Shown: positions 34,175 to 45,112, counted from the stretch's first letter. The stretch: 64,000 nucleotides of DNA from Macrosoma leucophasiata (GCA_036365455.1 JAWQUS010000023.1:9300001-9364000); one strand, 5' to 3'. The notes: generated from the letters alone by a model not told the origin. Numbers and translations are program-made.

Positions 34175-34680
34175 AAAGTGATTGATGGTCACTGTTTGGT
34201 GGTCTAACGCGTGTGTAATTCATCACAGCTTTTTACTAAACTCGACGAGCATAACTGCAAATGTGTACTGTGAAGAACTGAACACAATGATGGATAAGCT
34301 CCCACGTCTCCAACCAGCTTTTGTCAATCGTTCGGCTCCACTGCTCCTCGACGACAACGCGCTACCTCATACTGCACAGCAAACGGTCTCCTAGCTACAA
34401 GAGCTGGGGTTGGAACATTGGAAGTTCTCCGTCATCCGCCGTATGTACTCACCAGACCTTGGGCCTATAGACTTCTACTTTTTCCAGAATTTGGATAACT
34501 TCTTGGCCAAAAAAAACAATACCCGAGAGGCAGTACAAAATGCCAGCTGATTTATCAAGAAGGACATCAATAAGCTACCAATGCGTTGGCAAAGATGCAT
34601 TGAGATGCATCATTCGCACTTGGCCGATCTTTTGATACATAAAGTCCCTCCAATTGAATTGCTATTGGATATATAGTGGT
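34175..34680 (+). pseudogene. Third mariner relic (C-terminal transposase)
   Basis: The translation shows 'TVWWSNACVIHHSFL', then 'MMDKLPRLQPAFVNRSAPL', a second-Asp motif 'LLDDNALPHTAQ' and, after stops and a frameshift, 'YSPDLGPIDFYFF'. It ends with a WQRCIE-type tail. This is a different, older mariner lineage from the copies at 20900 and 31261. The N-terminal half and ITRs are not recognisable. Confidence 0.7.
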
Positions 34681-35230
34681 GAGCAAGTAATGTTCCTATA
34701 TTACTCGTAATATTTTATAACCGCGGGTAACAAATGACACGACATTTATTTTCTGATCCAACATCCTGTATAGCAGGACTTCCCAACCTGGGGGGCACGC
34801 CCCCCTGGGGAGGCGTAGAGAGATGTCAGGGGGGGCGCGGCGTAATATGTACAAAAATTAAATTTCCAAAAAGATGATATTAAGAAGTAGGTAAATTTAA
34901 CTGCTCCTAATTGCCATTCAATCGCTGCTGTACAAGGTTCTTTAAATCACAACACGACGTGTGACATGCTCCCCGACCTACCTTCCCGCTTGCATCCATC
35001 TGTCGCTCCTGTCCATCATCCACTCAATTGCGTGCCGTACCTAGGTAGGTATTAGTAGGTACTCGACTTCGTTCTGTTAATAGTTCGTTCGCATAAAAAT
35101 CCAAGTTTCTCCACCAATTAATAATGCATGGTAAGCTAGTAGGTACCTACAGATATTTTAAAAAAAAATAGATACTGGATTAAATTTATCTAAAAAAGAC
35201 GAAAAAATAACAGTAAAAATAAATTAAGGG

Positions 35231-35573
35231 TGATTTGAGGTCGGGAAGTGGGAGGATTTGGGATTTTTAAGTTTAATATTAGCATTTCAGGAAGTACTAC
35301 AAGTCCTACTATAAAACCTTGAATGGCAAAGTTGTAGGCCATAAAAAATACTACAACTTTTATCTTCACACTTTTTTTCACATAACCTCAAAATAATTAC
35401 TTAATAATAATGGTTTTTTTCTCACTCAAAACAAATCTGGTTTTTATGAAACTTGGCGAAAATGTTCGCTTTTATGTCACAAATGTGCAGTAGTAAGATT
35501 TTTGCAGAATCGTGATAAACCAATTTCAAACCTAAAAAGCCGATATCCTCCCACTTCCTGACCTCAAATCGCA
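35231..35573. mobile_element. MITE nested in hAT element
   Basis: 'atttgaggtcgggaagtggg' near 35232 is mirrored by 'cccacttcctgacctcaaat' near 35550, delimiting about 343 bp. No certain TSD and no protein. Confidence 0.6.
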
Positions 35574-35715
35574 AATCGTAATTAACGTTTCATTTTATTT
35601 TTATTACTTTCTGTTCCTTGATCAATGGGTATCATTAAGTATTATAAAATAACTATTTTCTATAATTCTTCATCAATTTCAAAGCTATCTGCACTGGCTT
35701 ATTCTGGTTGGTCTT

Positions 35716-35852
35716 TTCATCATCATCATTTCAGCCAAAAGACGTCCACAGCTGGACAAAGGCCTCCTCATAGATTGTCACAATGAACAGACCTGGGCCG
35801 CCCTCATACAGCGATTGCCCCCGTCCTTCACCAGGTCGTCGGTCCATCTTTA
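35716..35852 (-). pseudogene. RTE 3' fragment, reversed
   Basis: It begins with a CAT-rich tail and 'tcagccaaaagacgtccaca', the reverse of the RTE end 'ggacgtcttttggctga'. It continues to 'accaggtcgtcggtccatc', the reversed WTDDL-coding stretch. It is inserted within the hAT element. Confidence 0.65.
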
Positions 35853-36139
35853 AATTTTTAGAAGAGTATTGTCACCTTTTAAAAAAATCAGTATCACCAT
35901 ACTTTTGCGTCACACTTGTGGCGTTTTTCCCTCGAGTATTACGAAATTGAACAACTTTTAAAGAGCTTCTAATACTGGCCTTCCACCTGCTTTCAGGAGT
36001 TCAGTAGTAATTCCGCCATCATCGCCCTGTTGTTTTTGAGCTTATTGAGAGCCGCGCTAATGGTTGATCTTTTATAGTTAAAATGTAACTTAAAATGTCA
36101 CGGAGTAATAATCCAAGGCAAAGTCAGTTATTGACATAG

Positions 36140-36350
36140 GATTAGCACGTTGAAGTGGCAGTAGGCCGGTAATGTTTGCCCGACAATTGTTGGAGCAGAC
36201 GTGTCCTAAAGAGGAGACCACGTCTAGGCCTAGTAGTGTAAGAGTCTTTGTGCTGACAACTTTAGGAGGATAGAGATTTGTGGCTCGACCTGAAAGAGGC
36301 CTCCAACTGTGGACGGTATTAGCCTGTTGATTGATTGACTGATAAAAAAT
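36140..36350 (+). mobile_element. LINE 3'-end fragment with TTGA-type tail
   Basis: 'gaccacgtctaggcctagta' and 'gaaagaggcctccaactgtgg' lead to a short 'ttgattgattgactgat' tail, the form of a non-LTR retrotransposon 3' end. Coding sense is lost. It lies inside the hAT element. Confidence 0.45.
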
Positions 36351-36706
36351 GTAAATGTGAAAGTACTTAATGATTTCCAAATGTATTCTTTCGTTCATTA
36401 TCCTTGATTAATATATTGCATCTGTATTCAACCTATTTGAAATACCGAAATTTAAATAATTTAATTGATAAAAAATGTGCGATCGTAATTTTTGTTGAGA
36501 GTTACTTAGGTAACTAGGTAACTAGGGGGGCATGAAAATATTAATTATGGCACGGGGAGGCTTGGAAAAATAAAGGTTGGGAAACCCTGCTGTATAGGGA
36601 TGCAAGCGATCCATCGATTGTTTTGATAAAAGAATCGATGTCGAAACTTTATCATACCATCGATGTTGGTATATTATGTAGAAGTTATTATAAGAATGCA
36701 TGTATG

Positions 36707-36800
36707 TATTTTCACGCCAATTCCTTTACGGGGTAGGGACAGAGTGTGGAGCGCCACATATCCCGGTCCTGGCACACCTCCGTCCTCTCTCGTGCTCATG
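36707..36800 (-). repeat. Dispersed SINE/LINE tail fragment
   Basis: 'ttttcacgccaattccttta' and 'ggggtagggacagagtgtgg' parallel 22192-22290. It is diverged and of uncertain family. Confidence 0.35.
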
Positions 36801-37384
36801 CACGCCGATTCCGAAGAGTTTTAACCCCAACCTCAGACAGTACCTATTTCTATTTGGTCAAGCAATATGAATAACATCTACGTTCGATAATAATACCACA
36901 GTCTAAAGAAAGCAATTGTGTTCATATAATACTTTGATTTGGGAAAAAAGGTCTATAAATGATAACTTATACATATCATTATCATGGCTACCCTGAATGG
37001 TGAATGGATGTATTAGATACCTACAGTAGGCGTCGGGTTGGGACCATCCCACCGATGGAGAGGAATTGAGGAAGGTGGAGTAAACTGTATTTATGTAGCT
37101 TTTTTGCCACTTCATTACATAAAAAACAACTTTTTAAGTTAATTCTTACGATTTTTTTAACATAGATGCATCGACATCGATACTTCGCTTCAATATTTAC
37201 CTTAACGCTGTTAACATCTCTATTAAGTATATAGGTAGTAGAGCAAATATTGATTGATCAGCGTTTTACGAGCGATCTCCCCGCTGGAGTTCTCTGGCTC
37301 AATTATGTTACGAGTACAAAGCCTTAAGAAATAATGGTATTCATTTACCTATAAAAAGTGTAATGGTACGTATTTATAGTAGGT
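36801..37384. other. AT-rich DNA; short SINE A tail trace
   Basis: A tail-like 'ttgccacttcattacataaa' is visible near 37103-37125. Nothing else was recognised. Confidence 0.4.
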
Positions 37385-37475
37385 TGACTGGTGATAGAGC
37401 TCCAGTGACGGAGCTCGCGGCCACACCGCAATACCTAATTGCCGCAAAATGATAGTGTTCAGCTCTATCGTGATC
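37385..37475 (+). mobile_element. SINE A 5' fragment
   Basis: 'actggtgatagagctccagt', 'gacggagctcgcggccacac' and 'tagtgttcagctctatcgtg' match the first third of the family. The 3' part is missing. Confidence 0.6.
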
Positions 37476-38021
37476 ACATTTTAATAAGAATAACAAATCG
37501 ACACAAATGAAACTGTCGTACAAAATATACTACAAAAGGGAAAATATAAATAAGAATGAAATCTGGGACAGATAAAACGACATAATCAATCAAAACGCCG
37601 GTACTGTCGTTTTAAATTGATTTCGATAAAAATGTCCCTCGCGCCATTTTTTATTTACACTTTTTTGTTACACCTCAGAACATTCGAGCGCAGTACCGTA
37701 TAGTGTAAAAAACCTGACAAGTCGCGCCGGCAGGGATCGGTGTGATATTCATTTGACCTTAACTTAAAGACATATTTTTTGTTATGTTTTTCATATGTGC
37801 CTTTTGATTGTAAGTAAACGAAAAGGTTTGGCAAACGACAAATTTTCGTCTCTACAATCTCTACATGGTAAAAAAATATCCGCATTCCACTGTCTGCACG
37901 CTTGGATCTTTCAAACTACGCCTCGGTATTTAATTCAATTTTCATGAATAGTGAAATTACAAAAATCTTAACAAAAGAAAGGTTAATGCCTATGTAAATA
38001 ACTATAGATGTAGGTATCTAT
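37476..38021. other. AT-rich DNA, nothing recognised
   Basis: No gene or family-level repeat was recognised. Confidence 0.45.
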
Positions 38022-38410
38022 ATCTACATATAATAAAATAGTCCCTTGCCGTGTCTGTATGCCTGTCTGTCTGTTTGCGATAATCTCAAAGACAACTGCA
38101 CAGAATTTCATGCGGTTTTCACCATAAGATAGTGATTGAAGAAGGTTCAGGTATCAATAATTTGTTAGAGTTTTGTGTAAATTGGTTGGAATATAACGCT
38201 AAATGTTGGAGGTATCGGAAAAAAATCAAGTGTGCCTGAGAACTTTCATCGAACACGCTGCCTAAACCATTTGAGATATAGGTAACAAAACAATGTACCG
38301 TGGAATATTTCCTCTTTGGTAGACTACAAAAAATCGAGATGGCATATACCTGTCTGTCTTTTAGGGATAGCTTTTAAGGATACCCAAAAAATTGGCAATG
38401 CAATGCGGCA
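38022..38410 (+). mobile_element. Helitron-like element, 5' part
   Basis: 'tctacatataataaaatagt' followed by 'gtctgtatgcctgtctgtct' and a 'gcacagaatttcatgcggtt' phrase matches the 5' style of the element at 54592. No CTRR end was found nearby, so the 3' boundary is arbitrary. Confidence 0.4.
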
Positions 38411-39212
38411 ATAAGAAAATATTTGGACCAATACCTACAGTATACAATCCTTATCAAATTAAATACTTTAGTTATCTTAAGCATTTCATACACGATATAA
38501 GAATATATTGCATCATATGATTAAAATTAATATCCTAGAAGTTGCCGCAAAAAAAGAAAATAATTTGAACGCATTGATCACACCGACGATGTGAGCCGCT
38601 TAATTTTTTTTACTTATTTTACGGCCATGACCTTAACATTTTACAGAACGACGTTTCCCAAGTCAGTTTTACAATACAATTATATATTACAATAATTTAA
38701 ATAACACTCATGCGAAGCGCAACATTGCTCACTTTTACGGTATCGACATGCTAGTTCAGCGGGTCTTGCAAAAAACTGTTTCTCTCAGAAACAAATGCCC
38801 GAGTGAAAGAAGTATTGAGAACATAAAATCAAAAAATATTACCGTTGTCAACAAACATCCTCTTTCATTATCAAGCTATGTAAAATTTTTAATAAACAAT
38901 CACACTTATCTTTTTAGGGTAACTGCGGATATAAGTGTTGTAACATTAATTGCTTATTATCGCTAATGCCTATAATAAAGTAATTACAGCAATAGAGCTG
39001 GAGGTTTATCCACATTATCCGTTATACGGATGTATGAGATACTTATATCCGTACGTAATAAAAAGTTATTAGCATTAATAGTAGTGGATTTGTATGCAGA
39101 CGAAAATATTCCAAATGGATAGCAAGTGACAACAGTGATAATAGTGTTTAAACTTCCCAAAAAAGTTGGAGGCATCTTGTACTAAGTTAGGATTATTTCA
39201 GGAAATTATAGG
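38411..39212. other. AT-rich DNA, nothing recognised
   Basis: Open frames at 38748-38966 (+) and 38984-39175 (-) are AT-rich and show no domain or splice context. Confidence 0.4.
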
Positions 39213-39350
39213 CCCGAAGGCCCGTACATTACCACCTGAACGGAACACGATAGTGATGAACACTACCATTTTGCGGCAAGTAGATTGATTAGGTAATGCG
39301 GTAGTACCTACCTATGCCCTAAAGCTCGATTACTGAAACTCTACCACCAT
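39213..39350 (-). mobile_element. SINE A 5' half, reversed
   Basis: Read on the minus strand: 'aatggtggtagagtttcagt' and on to 'gcaaaatggtagtgttcatc' and 'aggtggtaatgtacgggcct'. The 3' half is absent. Confidence 0.6.
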
Positions 39351-39574
39351 TAAGAAGTACCTACGTATATCTAGTACTAAATACTTGTACTATTTACAAG
39401 CAAATCATGGTACTTAACATGTTTACTTTTTATAATGAAAAGAAAAAAAATCTTAAAAGAACACATATTTTGCCATGCTCATTTTATTACTACACAAAAC
39501 TAGAGTAGAGCTACGACATTAAATAAAAACCAGAGAGCTTTATACATGAACTCCCCTCTTTTATGCACATTTTT

Positions 39575-39877
39575 ACTGGTGGTAGAGCTCCAGTGACGGA
39601 GCTCGCGGGCGTAGGCACCACCGCATTACCTAATATACTTGCCGCTAAATGGTAGTGTTCAGCACTATCGTGTTCCGGTCAGGTGGTAATGTACGGCCCT
39701 GTAATTTCCGGCACAGAGGCATAACACCCTTAGGCCTCAGGAGTGGTAACGCATCTGCATTTTGACCTTGGTCTTTGTGTGGGTGTCTATAGGCTGCAGT
39801 CATCACTTAACATCAATGTGAACTGCATGCTTGTTTGCCACTTCCATTACATAAAAAAAAAAAAAAAAAAAAAAAAA
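39575..39877 (+). mobile_element. SINE A, full length with long poly(A)
   Basis: A good reference copy: head 'actggtggtagagctccagt', a palindromic 'gagctccagtgacggagctc', mid 'gtgttccggtcaggtggtaa', 3' 'ggctgcagtcatcacttaac' and 'ccattacat' + about 25 A. The long uninterrupted A tail suggests relative youth. Confidence 0.8.
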
Positions 39878-40053
39878 TTTAGACTTTATGGGGTTACGTA
39901 AAACAATGATACAATAGCACTAGTCGTTACCTTAGTCTCACGCTAGACACTCGACACTGCGGGCCTACTCTGTGTACGATAGGGTTGGCACTCGTAAAAT
40001 GTTACTTTTAAAAAAAGTGTTATTTAACATTAATTTAGTCTACTTATTCATTG

Positions 40054-40345
40054 TACGGTAGAGCTCCAGTACCGGAGCTCGCGGGCGTAGACACCACCGC
40101 ATTACCTAATATACCTACTTGCCGCTAAATGGTAGTGTTCAGCACTATCATGTTCCGGTCAGGTGGTAATGTACGGCCCTGTAATTTCCGGCACAGAGGC
40201 ATAACACCTTAGGCCTCAGGAGTGGCAACGCATCTGCATTTTGACCTCTGGTTATTGTGTAAGTGTCTATAGGCTGCAGTCATCACTTACCATCAAAGTG
40301 AACTGCATGCTTGTTTGCCACTTTTATTACAAAAAATTTTTTTTA
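40054..40345 (+). mobile_element. SINE A, near full length
   Basis: It has all landmarks from 'ggtagagctccagtaccgga' to 'ttgccacttttattaca'. The A tail is interrupted by T. It lies about 180 bp from the copy at 39575 in the same orientation. Confidence 0.7.
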
Positions 40346-40361
40346 AAAAATCTTGGCAAAC

Positions 40362-40440
40362 ATGCAGTTTACATGGTTGGTTAGTGAATACTGTAACCTA
40401 TACACAAACATTAGAGATCAAAATGCAGATGCGCTATCTT
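40362..40440 (-). mobile_element. SINE A 3' fragment, reversed
   Basis: 'ggcaaacatgcagtttacat' to 'caaaatgcagatgcgc' matches the reversed SINE 3' half. It faces the copy at 40054 tail to tail. Confidence 0.5.
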
Positions 40441-40753
40441 TGATTTTTATGTGCTCCAATGATAGTTATTATACCTTACATTACCATCTAACCGTCACAC
40501 GATACAATCAAACTGTACCATTTGGCAGCTCTACGTCACTTTTATAGAACAAGTAGAAAATGAAAAACGCCTTACTACTTAACTTGTTTTATGTCCATTA
40601 ATATTCTAAACCCTACCTACTACCCCGAAAAAAAAATCCTTACAATAAGAAGGGAAATATTCTTAATTTCGTTAATTTTTTAAAATAATTGATTTTGAAA
40701 TCTTCTCCTTCTGCTTTCAACGAAAATAAATTAGGTCAAGACACTCAATTCGA

Positions 40754-41334
40754 GTGGACCTTAAAATTAACATGGACAAGACTAAGATTATGTCGAATGT
40801 CCTTGTTACCCCACCCATACCACCACCTCCACTCCTGTTATGGTCGAGGGTACTACATTCAAAGTTGATGACGATTATGTATACCGATGACGAGTGTGTG
40901 TTGCCAGTGATGACATACGGAACCGAAACGTGGTCGCTCACTATGGGCCTCATAAGAAGGCTCAAGGTCACTCAGAGAGCAATGGAGAGGGCTATGCTCG
41001 GAGTTTCTCTGCGAGATCGAATCAGAAATGACGAGATCCGCATGAGAACCAAAGTAACCGATATAGCCCACCGAAGAGCGAAACTGAAGTGGCAGTGGGC
41101 AGGGCATATAGCTCGAAGAACTGACGGCCGATGGGGCAGAAGAGTTCTAGAGTGGCGACCACGTACCAGAAAACGAAGCGTAGGCAGCCCCCCCACGAGG
41201 TGGCCCGACGACCTGGTGAAGGTCGCGGGCAATCGCTGGATGAGGGCGGCCCGGGACCGTTCGTTGTGGCATTCTTTGGGGGAGGCCTCTGTTCAGCAGT
41301 GGACGTCTTTTGGCTGAAATGATGATGACGATGA
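40754..41334 (+). pseudogene. RTE-clade LINE, C-terminal RT fragment and 3' tail
   Basis: The translation begins in the reverse-transcriptase region ('DLKINMDKTKIMSNV'), jumps over a deleted stretch, and resumes at 'VLPVMTYGTETWSLT'. It then has the RTE C-terminal domain: 'LIRRLKVTQRAMERAMLG', 'KWQWAGHIARRTDGRWG', 'RSVGSPPTRWPDDLVKVA' and a stop at 41317. The 3' end 'ggacgtcttttggctgaaat' is followed by GATGATGACGATGA, the simple tail typical of RTE. The N-terminal endonuclease and RT core are missing (5' truncation plus internal deletion). In life the family encodes an endonuclease/RT used for target-primed reverse transcription. Tails like this are shared by the SINE B copies. Confidence 0.85.
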
Positions 41335-41694
41335 CTCAATTCGGCCCTTTGATTGTGCCATTATGTTTATGAATCTGTTTAATTACCTGGACGTACGAAA
41401 TGGTGACAACCCTATTGCACTGTGCATGGTTACACTACATCCTATCCCATTGTCTAAATTCCAACAAAAAGATGTCAAGATGTCGGTCAGCGGTATTTAA
41501 ATTGTGTCCACAATAATAAAGTCATGTTTAGTACACATAACAACATCGCTGACAATGATTTGATACGTGTTACAATTTTAATCTGGAAAATGTATCATCA
41601 GTTTTTATTTACATTGTGTTACTTGCATGAGTCATTTCACATGTATTTTTTATGCTAAGAGATAGACATTTTTATGTAAAGAAGGTGGCAATAG
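41335..41694. other. AT-rich DNA, nothing recognised
   Basis: No gene or repeat was recognised. Confidence 0.45.
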
Positions 41695-41815
41695 GCAGCT
41701 CACATTAACACTATTTAGTTATAACTGCGGCATCGATTTCTCATGTCGCCTATAGACTATCCACATTAACTAGTGGTAAAAATGCAGATGCGTTGCCACC
41801 CCTGAGGCCTAAGTT
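41695..41815 (-). mobile_element. SINE A 3' half, old and reversed
   Basis: 'tcgcctatagacta', 'aaaatgcagatgcgttgcca' and 'cccctgaggcctaa' match the reversed family, with many changes in between. Confidence 0.45.
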
Positions 41816-41909
41816 GTTGTTTCTGTGATAGTTTTCACATACGATAGCCTACATCCTCCATGAATTGCCTGCCTGACAGTTCCCCTATAATCTTATAAAG
41901 TCATACTTT

Positions 41910-42178
41910 ACTGGTGGTAGAGCTCCAGTGACGGAGCTCGCGGGCGTAGGCACTACCGCATTACCTAATATACTTGCCGCTAAATGGTAGTGTTCAGCAC
42001 TATCGTGTTCCGGTCAGGTGGTAATGTACGGCCCTGTAATTTCCGGCACAGATGCGTAACACCTTAGGCCTCAGGAGTGGTAACGCATCTGCACTTTGAC
42101 CTTGGTCTTTGTGTGGGTGTCCATAGGCTACAGTCATCACTTATCAATGCGAGCTGCAAGGTTGTTAGCAAAAAAAAA
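41910..42178 (+). mobile_element. SINE A, near full length
   Basis: Complete 5' head and middle; the 3' end is shortened ('cacttatcaatgcgagctgc' then A-run). Confidence 0.7.
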
Positions 42179-42905
42179 TTCAAACTCTCCCTGCAATGCC
42201 CTAAAGCCGAGGGTTGGACCAACAGGGATTTCTTAGATAGTTGCTCAAATAAGAAGGCTAAGAGCCACTTGCCCTCGCCACTTGCCCGGTGAAGCAAACG
42301 ATGTTACTGTCTTTATATTGGCCGTCTACAGAAGTCCAATAAAAAAAAAACATTTGTTTACGAATCTACAAATCGTAATTATTTTGTGTCATTTCTTTAC
42401 TCATGATACTTTAGGCACAAATAAAACAAAATTGAACGATTCAGTTTGGGCTCAGATTAAAGGCACGGAACAGATTTTTGGTGGACTTACGTAGGCGGCT
42501 CGTTTCGAGACGGCACTTATCTACTTTAATCAGGGAATACAAAGGGTCTCACCCTAACTAAATTTACAAAACTACCTAAGGGAGTCCCCTGCGGGTCCGA
42601 TCCTCGGCATCGGGCGTTGTGAAGAGACACGACACATATGCGATTAGGGGCGCTTAGAACAGAGAATGGTATTTCAGAGTACCTACCTAAAGAATGATTG
42701 TAAAACTGTGCTTTTGGTTTTTAAATCGAATAGCAATAAAATATAACACATTGCTCTGTTCGTTACAGATAATTTAGTTTTTCTCTGCATTTGCGCAATC
42801 CGTCATTTCCGGATCTACCTAATTAGTCGTCTTCCTCTTAATTATTAGTCTCAAGAGTAGAAAGTTATGCATGTATCTATATAATGTAAATCCCTACTCA
42901 TATAC
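42179..42905. other. AT-rich DNA; weak RT-like phrase
   Basis: Near 42575-42610 a forward frame reads 'LPKGVPCGSDPRH', faintly like the 'GVPQGS' motif of non-LTR reverse transcriptases, but stops surround it. No gene was assigned. Confidence 0.3.
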
Positions 42906-43083
42906 TAGGGTGGTCTGAAAAGTTTCCGACCTGAACATGAAAACGGCAGCACTTGTAAATAATAATTTGGGAATTTCTTTGTTCACCTATCGACAGTTCC
43001 TCACCACAGTTTCAGCAATTTTGGACGCGCAATTGTTATGTTACAGTTGTTTGAGTCAGTTGATGTAAGTTATTTTTTGGAAA

Positions 43084-44040
43084 TTGACTAATTCGAGTAA
43101 CGAGCTGTCATCTTTGTTTTTGAAAGGCAATACGCCTACGCAAATGAAATATGCGTTGGATTCTGTGTATGGGGACTCTACACCATCATTTACCACCGTG
43201 AAATTTTGGGCAGCTCAATTTAAACGTGGTTATAAGAGCTTGGGAGACAATGAACGTACCGAACGTCGAAAAATTGCAACTAGCGACGAAAACATCGCCA
43301 AAGTTCACCAAATGTTGCTAAACAATCGCCGAATCATAGTGAAAGAGATAGCAGAGGTTATGAATACAACGTGTTTGTCACATTCTAAATGAATGTTTAG
43401 GCATGAGAAAGAAGACCGCGCGTTAGGTGCCGCGTTTGCAAACGTTGGACCAAAATGTGTTCGAATTAACATTTCCAACGCTCTGTTGGCGCAGTTTAGA
43501 TGTAATAAATCCGAGTTTTGGCGCCGATTTATTACAGTAGATGAAACTCGGATACACCATTATACGCCCGAAACAAAAATACAGTCCAAACAGTGGACTG
43601 AAAGAGGGGAACTGGTTCCAAAAAAGGTAAAAACTGTTTTTTCGGCTGGGAAAGTGATGGCGTTTGTTTTTTGCGATAGTCATGGAATTATTTAACTCAA
43701 TTATCTTCACAAAGGAAAAACTATTACGGGAACATACTACGCATCAGTACTTGACAAGCTGAAGGCAGAACTTGCGAAAAAATGGGCACATTTGCAGAAA
43801 AAGAAAATCCTGTTTCACCAAGTCAACAAACGTCTCACACCTCAACGGTTGCCATGGCCAAAATCCACGAAATATAGTTTTAAACTCCTTGATCATTCGC
43901 CATACTCACCAGATCTAGTACAAAGCGACTTCTTTTTGTTCCCTCATCTAAAAGTTGTGCTTGGAAGACAAAGATTTTCGTCAAATGAAGAAGCAATCAC
44001 CTTCGTGAACAATTATTCTGTAGAGAAAAACGGCGAGTAG
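43084..44040 (+). pseudogene. mariner transposase with lost catalytic Asp
   Basis: A single frame runs across the region with stops at 43390 (TGA), 43693 (TAA) and 44038 (TAG) and no obvious frameshift between. The usual ATG is not seen; the frame opens at TTG. The N-terminal part has 'SFTTVKFWAAQFKRG' (HTH region). The first catalytic Asp is in 'FITVDETRIHHYTPE'. At the second site 'ILFHQVNK' has Val where the family has Asp (HQDN). The third Asp is in 'YSPDLVQSDFFLF', 34 residues on. The enzyme would be inactive even without the stops. Confidence 0.85.
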
Positions 44041-44063
44041 TATTTTGACGGGTTACAAAGGTT

Positions 44064-44106
44064 ACACTTTTTCCGGCGATGCTCCTAGCATCGCCGGAAA
44101 AAGTGT
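44064..44106. repeat. 20-bp perfect hairpin with 3-nt loop
   Basis: Arms 44064-44083 and 44087-44106 ('acactttttccggcgatgct' and its reverse complement) flank 'cct'. It lies within the mariner 3' region, just after the transposase frame. A templated inverted micro-duplication is the simplest explanation. Confidence 0.85.
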
Positions 44107-44222
44107 GTAGAGTTACAAGGAGATTATGTTGAAAATTCAAAAACAAAATTCTGAAAAAAAATATTGTAACTTTGTTAGGTCGGAAACTTTTCAGACCACT
44201 ACGTATATATTATATATTATTA

Positions 44223-44413
44223 TCCCGACTAATATTATAAATGCGAAAGTAACTCTGCCTGTCTATCTGTCTGTTACCTTTTCACGTCCAAACGACTGAA
44301 CCGATTTTAATTAAATTTGGTACAGAGATAGAGCCGACCTTGTGAAAGAACATAGGCTACTTAGTTATTTTTAAAACGCCATCCACGCGGGCGAATCCGC
44401 GGGCAACAGCTAG
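44223..44413 (+). mobile_element. Small Helitron-like element, exact ends
   Basis: A 191-bp element begins TC ('tcccgactaatattataaat') right after A and ends 'gcgggcaacagCTAG' right before T. This matches the Helitron rule of 5'-TC, 3'-CTRR and insertion between A and T with no TSD. The interior has 'tgaaccgattttaattaaat'. A 'ccgcgggc' stem-like stretch precedes the end. It is non-coding. Confidence 0.75.
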
Positions 44414-44759
44414 TAAGATATAATTCTTTGAATGTATTAAAATTACATCACAAGAAAGAATCAGTCCTACCCACTCCTACAGTTAGCTAACATCAAAAGG
44501 TATTCAACATAAGAACTGCACGACAAAGTTACGTAATACGTATAGCATAGAGCACAATGAGGCTGATGGGGAGAGATGCATCACTGCAAGGTCGTGCCGC
44601 ATTGCGCCAATATCGAGAGCGGGCCCGTACCAGGGTTGTCAACCGTACATCTTGTTGCCGAGCCAACATGAGAATCTCGTATGTTAGATTCCAAGCCTTG
44701 TTCATTCAATAGGCATGTTATTATAATATTTAAAACCAAACTTTCTGTGTAAAATGCAC
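44414..44759. other. AT-rich DNA, nothing certain
   Basis: A GC-richer phrase, 'catcactgcaaggtcgtgcc', lies near 44580, with no assignable family. No gene. Confidence 0.35.
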
Positions 44760-44945
44760 AAGTTTATTTATTTAATCTTTTATCCACAAAATTATACATA
44801 AGGCGAACTTAACGCCACTAGACATTTTCTACCAGTCAACCTTTGGGTAGTTAAGATAACGGAAGTAGGTGCAGCAATGATTTTTTTTATGTAATGGTAA
44901 TGGCAAACAAGCATGCAGTTCACATTGATGCTAAGTGATGACTGA
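44760..44945 (-). mobile_element. LINE 3'-tail fragment followed by reversed SINE A tail
   Basis: At 44760-44880 'acataaggcgaacttaacgc' and 'taccagtcaacctttgggta' match a LINE 3' region I know from Lepidoptera, also seen at 61655-61745. At 44882-44945 a reversed SINE A 3' end follows ('tttttttatgtaatgg' to 'gctaagtgatgactg'). Confidence 0.5.
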
Positions 44946-44949
44946 CCAG

Positions 44950-45112
44950 CAGTGCCGGTAGCGGACGCCGTGCCTGGAAGATAAGTAGGCGCTAGGGTGT
45001 CAACGCATGTAGCGTCCCACACCAAAGGCCTGCCCAGCTTCCAAGGCATTAATGACATGCCGTCCGGTCTCCTTCCATCGTCACGTGCCAAACCATTCGG
45101 TTCTAAATTCAT
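44950..45112 (-). pseudogene. Repetitive ORF fragment, RPDGM..PW..GRPLVWDAT type
   Basis: The minus strand translates to 'NGLARDDGRRPDGMSLMPW' followed by 'KLGRPLVWDATCVDTLAP'. I recognise this as a fragment of a repetitive ORF family common in invertebrate genomes and usually linked to mobile elements; its exact enzyme class I cannot state. The frame starts at 45112 and passes into unrelated SINE sequence, so it is truncated. A CATT microsatellite lies just beyond (45105-45136). Confidence 0.5.

Larger units (their letters stand above)
34774..36589. mobile_element. hAT-type non-autonomous transposon, 8-bp TSD
   Basis: A perfect 8-bp duplication 'ctgtatag' flanks the element (34766-34773 and 36590-36597). 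Its ends are inverted: 'caggacttcccaacct' at the left against 'aggttgggaaaccctg' at the right. CAG-starting ends with an 8-bp TSD are the hAT hallmark. The 1,816-bp interior has no transposase-like frame and contains a nested MITE (35231-35573), an RTE fragment (35716-35852) and a LINE tail (36140-36350). It is decayed and immobile on its own. Confidence 0.85.
42908..44199 (+). mobile_element. mariner of a second family, dead
   Basis: Ends 'gtggtctgaaaagtttccga' and 'tcggaaacttttcagaccac' are inverted, with TA at 42906-42907 and 44200-44201. The length, about 1.29 kb, is standard. The ITRs differ entirely from those of the elements at 20900 and 31261, so it is a separate lineage. A 20-bp hairpin (44064-44106) has appeared near the 3' end. 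Confidence 0.85.

Noticed and set aside
41022..41339. Overlapping minus-strand frames of 82-105 codons
   Set aside because: They are antisense to the RTE fragment, which has recognisable RT C-terminal motifs on the plus strand.
42575..42610. Reverse-transcriptase-like 'GVPCGS' phrase
   Set aside because: Too short, with surrounding stops and no other RT motif in frame.
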